Source: Epiperipatus broadwayi
Lineage: Eukaryota; Onychophora; Udeonychophora; Euonychophora; Peripatidae
NCBI GenBank assembly: GCA_028023455.1
Contig: JAQFVV010000012.1
Coordinates: 16,258,364-16,322,363, forward strand
DNA length: 64,000 nucleotides
Direction of reading: 5' to 3'
Below the pieces are notes generated by a model. It was not told where the DNA came from. It did no database searches and saw nothing but the letters and a program-made list of their open reading frames with translations. This document shows positions 60,960-64,000 of the stretch, piece by piece. A program made the position numbers and the translations under genes. Position 1 is the stretch's first letter; every line of letters starts with the position of its first letter.

Positions 60960-61600
60960 CATAAAACAATTTAAATATGTAGTTTTACAAATAGAAATGT
61001 GAGCTTAATATTGAGAAGCAGAAAAACTCTAATGCGCTGCAAATGTTTTAACAAGTTAAATAGTAAAGTATTTTATCAAGGGAAAATAATTACTACAACT
61101 GAATTATCTGTATATAGAAATATTATTTTACCTATTTTATAAAAGCAAGATTTGGACAGTCTATCAATGCAATTTAAAGGAATTAAAAGTTTCATTTAAT
61201 GATATTCCATAAAATTTTAAAAATACAATGGCAAGATTATAATACTAATTAATATATTTTCCAATTTGCTGGATATGATAGAGCTTACTATTGTAAAAAC
61301 CCATCTTCATTGAATTGGATATAAAACAAATGAACAATAAGATTTTCTAAAAGGATGTTTTATAGTAAACTTAACTGTTTTTTTCTAAAAGATATAGACC
61401 AGATTTATATTATAAGAATTATCTTGAAGACATTATGAAGCAGTGCCATGTTGATTGTTTCCACTGGGAAGATATGGCAGAGACTAGAATACATTGGAGA
61501 ACTATAATTCGACATGGTGTTGAAGGATTTCAGAAAGAAAACTTTTCTAGTAAAGAAATTAAAAAGCAACACAAAATATCAAATAAACAGAAAATAAGAT
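60960..61600 (+). pseudogene. C-terminal fragment of a second LINE type
   Basis: Plus-strand, decayed. In order one can read KIITTTELSVYR-like codons near 61088, SKIWTVYQCNLKELK at about 61144, IQWQDYNTN at about 61223, and an open stretch from 61435 with QCHVDCFHWEDMAE and WRTIIRHGVEGFQ. This series (xETWTVY, KWQDKxTN, CHVD...WEDMA...HWR...G...F) is the standard C-terminal tail of a family of animal non-LTR retrotransposon polyproteins downstream of the reverse transcriptase. The 66-codon frame at 61435-61635 is therefore not a host gene. The orientation is opposite to the RTE units, and the clade was not determined. Confidence 0.75.
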
Positions 61601-61635
61601 TGGGATATTCTAGATATAATATATTTGTATATTAA

Positions 61636-62879
61636 TAATTTTTATCAGTCATACATTAGACTAGATTATCCAACTAATATTTCTGCAATTTTCACTAACT
61701 ACTCTCACACAAGATAGGGACTGAATTCTATCTGCTTTTAACACCTTGAAAAGTATAATCGTAAATATATGACCAAAGATGTGACTGAATTGTAAAATCA
61801 TTAAAAAATGCATCCCTAGTTATCTTTCTTCTTCTTAAAGTTTTAATGATTGTATTTATTTACAAATAGCTATTGTATGTATGTACAATTTTCTTATAAG
61901 AGTAATATTGATTGTATTGATGCCACTTCAATCAAATATGACATTTTCTAATTGAGAGTTGTTTCTAATACACAAATTCATGCTTTTCATTATAAAATTA
62001 TTTGACATTATCTGAAAAAATTTTACTCACTTTCCAATGACTGATCATTTTTGTCCTAAATTCTTTAAATTTCCAAAGTTCCTTTTAGTTTGTCTTTGGC
62101 ATGAATTCCAAAGAAAAATCTAATCCCTCTTCCTGATTAAATGCATGGGTATTAAAAAGTTGCATTTTTCTACTTCCAGAGAATGAGTATCATGAATGGC
62201 TTTGGCGAAGCTAAACCATACTGTTTTTATCCTGTATTAAGATTACACTCAATCAAGAATATTTATTATATTCAAAATTATATTCAATGTTATAGTGCAG
62301 TATATGAATGTGAATGTAACTGATAAATGATTTTTTAAATTTTGGAATCAATTTTTTTATTTTCTTTAATGTTTTATTTAAAAAAAAGTTATTTAACTTA
62401 TTAATTACTTTTGCTCAAACCTGTAGTGTAAACTAACCTTGTAGTATGAATCCATAGCTATGGCCCTGACAGTAAAATCTACTGTGTAATATAGATTTTG
62501 GTTTTAACCTATAAATATCCCTTCCCTCATTCCTTTTTTTTTAAAAATAAAAACCAAAAAAAAATAAAGATTTACATCACTAAAATTATTTTACACTTTT
62601 GAGATGAAGTCAACTGTTATGTGTTACATTATCTAAAGCAGGGAAGGGGTCTTTTTTTCTGTTAAGGACCACTTGAATACTTATTCAAGGGCTATACAAA
62701 ATTATCAACTCAAAAATTAGCTTTCTACATTTGATCAAACATTTAATTAATTTATCCCTAATTATTAGGAATGGCCAATCTTTTCAGCTGGCAGACCAAT
62801 TTCAACCTGTCCTTTTTAAATGAGAGCCATAATTTATTTGTGAATTAAAAATAAACTAACATTATATATATATAATCAT
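61636..62879. other. AT-rich sequence, no gene seen
   Basis: No exon or ORF was recognised. Around 62638-62830 a few phrases (CAGGGAAGGGGTCTTTTTTT, GGACCACTTGAATAC, GGCAGACCAATTT) resemble the start of hAT-type MITEs, but no terminal partner or 8-bp duplication was found. Confidence 0.35.
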
Positions 62880-63170
62880 ATAAAATAGATATAATCAGAA
62901 TACTCTGGAATAAACTCTAAAATATTCAATATACCAATATAAAAAAAATCAATAACATCTGTAGCCAGCTTATGGCAGTGTACACCATCCTAAGTAGCAT
63001 TTAACAGTTAAAATTTCAACAACAAAAAAATCATTCAAGTCATAAAAAACTTTTTTTCTCTTTAATTAAATTTTAACTGTTAAATGCTACTCATATAGCT
63101 ATGACATTTTTATTTTGGTATATTGAATATTTTAGACTTTATTCAGAGTATGTTGGATATTATTTTTATT
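62880..63170. repeat. Fold-back repeat with a perfect 24-bp inner stem
   Basis: Inner arms 62993-63016 (AGTAGCATTTAACAGTTAAA then ATTT) and 63068-63091 are exact reverse complements around a 51-base loop. Outside them a longer imperfect inverted match continues: ATAATCAGAATACTCTGGAA and TAAAATATTCAATATACCA on the left against TTGGTATATTGAATATTTTA and TTCAGAGTATGTTGG on the right. The structure suggests a fold-back MITE; outer ends were not fixed. Confidence 0.85.
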
Positions 63171-64000
63171 TGATTTTACATGTTTTTCTGGAATATCTTC
63201 CATGCCATATTGTAACAATAATGCTCTGTGATTAATGCATGAATGGTGAAGAAATTATAAAAGATTAATAAAACTTTACCATAGCACAGAATTTTTAAGT
63301 ATCAAAGCAATAATGTTTATTCAGACATTTGCTATTTAAAGCTCAATGGTATAATTAATAGTCATATTAGAATTAAAAAGGTCAATATTTAATAATTATG
63401 GAGGTAATAAATTCGTTTTCAAAAATTAAAATGAATTGAAAAGTATAAAATTGTTTCAAAAAAAACTATTTACAATAATGAATTTTAAAATTGGTTGAAT
63501 TTAAAAATGATTTTTATATTTATAAAGAATTTTTACACCGATAATTAATGCAGAAATATAATAAAAAGTTACAATTTTAATGCAATAAATAATTTCCTCA
63601 GAAGATTGATTTTGCCAAAAAAGAATGTAATATAGTAAATTAAATTGATAAATATTTAGATTTGTTTGATATTCCATTTTGGGATAAAATTTGTTGGACC
63701 TATAAAAAAACGTATAAATGAAAATTATTGCAACCATAGAAAGTGCTTATGAAATGCGTGATATTCATGGGGAATGATATCTAAAATAACTTCATTTAAT
63801 CTTTCTTATATAAAATATGATACATGGTATAAGTAGGTTATTTTAATAAAAAAAAAAACAAAACATTTTTCTGGTAATAAAATTTCATGCATTAAGGAGA
63901 ATAAAGATAGAAAATTAAATTTAATGTACAGATAAATATAGAGAACAAATGCACCAACAAATTGAAAAATTAAAGTTTAAATTATTAAATACTTATTCTG
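63171..64000. other. AT-rich sequence, no gene seen
   Basis: No coding segment or element boundary was recognised. The 78-codon minus frame at 63501-63737 is low-complexity and has no homology signal. Confidence 0.4.

Overview
This is nuclear DNA from an animal with a large, AT-rich, repeat-dense genome. There are no dense gene runs, operons or Shine-Dalgarno-led ORFs. Almost every long ORF is a broken transposon gene, and the one convincing host coding segment is a short, intron-bounded exon on the minus strand at 4581-4711. It encodes the start of a PHD finger that best matches CXXC1/CFP1, a Set1/COMPASS subunit, in the form I associate with arthropods and other invertebrates. The lineage is an inference from one exon. 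Much of the window could be intron or flank of this gene, but no second exon was found.

Left third (1-18775). A dead Tigger/pogo transposon (about 624-4022) lies beside the exon. A roughly 2.4 kb sequence of unknown nature then occurs three times: 6335-9150 and 13850-16205 in direct orientation, and 16565-18035 inverted, so the last two form a large imperfect palindrome. The first copy was hit by a 355-bp hAT element with a perfect 8-bp target duplication, and the second copy preserves the empty site. A degenerate TIR element (about 12247-13510) sits between the copies.

Middle (18776-39006). This 20 kb block is a nest. A minus-strand LTR retroelement (E1, LTRs about 2.9 kb) has a plus-strand relative (E2, LTRs about 2.6 kb, PBS, PPT, ATAT duplication) inserted in its 5' LTR. 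E2's own 5' LTR carries a 2468-bp TGTAAC...GTTACA insertion (probable solo LTR), and its 3' LTR carries a 1479-bp TIR transposon. Both internal regions are only about 2.6 kb and hold a gag-like gene, with no protease, reverse transcriptase or integrase that I can see. These look like gag-only, pol-less elements with giant LTRs. The two gags are homologous and both are broken.

Right part (39007-64000). From about 41280 to 60880 there are three head-to-tail, decayed units of an RTE-like LINE on the minus strand, with FADD boxes near 41440, 45880 and 51745. The third unit is split by three younger insertions: a 2843-bp solo LTR related to E2, a 1091-bp Tigger-like MITE with TA duplication, and a 3019-bp solo LTR related to E1. 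A plus-strand fragment of another LINE follows (about 60960-61600), then a fold-back repeat near 62880-63170.

Because the repeats occur more than once, several insertions have an uninterrupted paralogous copy in the same window. Element ends and target duplications could therefore be read directly. All alignments were made by eye; no database search was possible.
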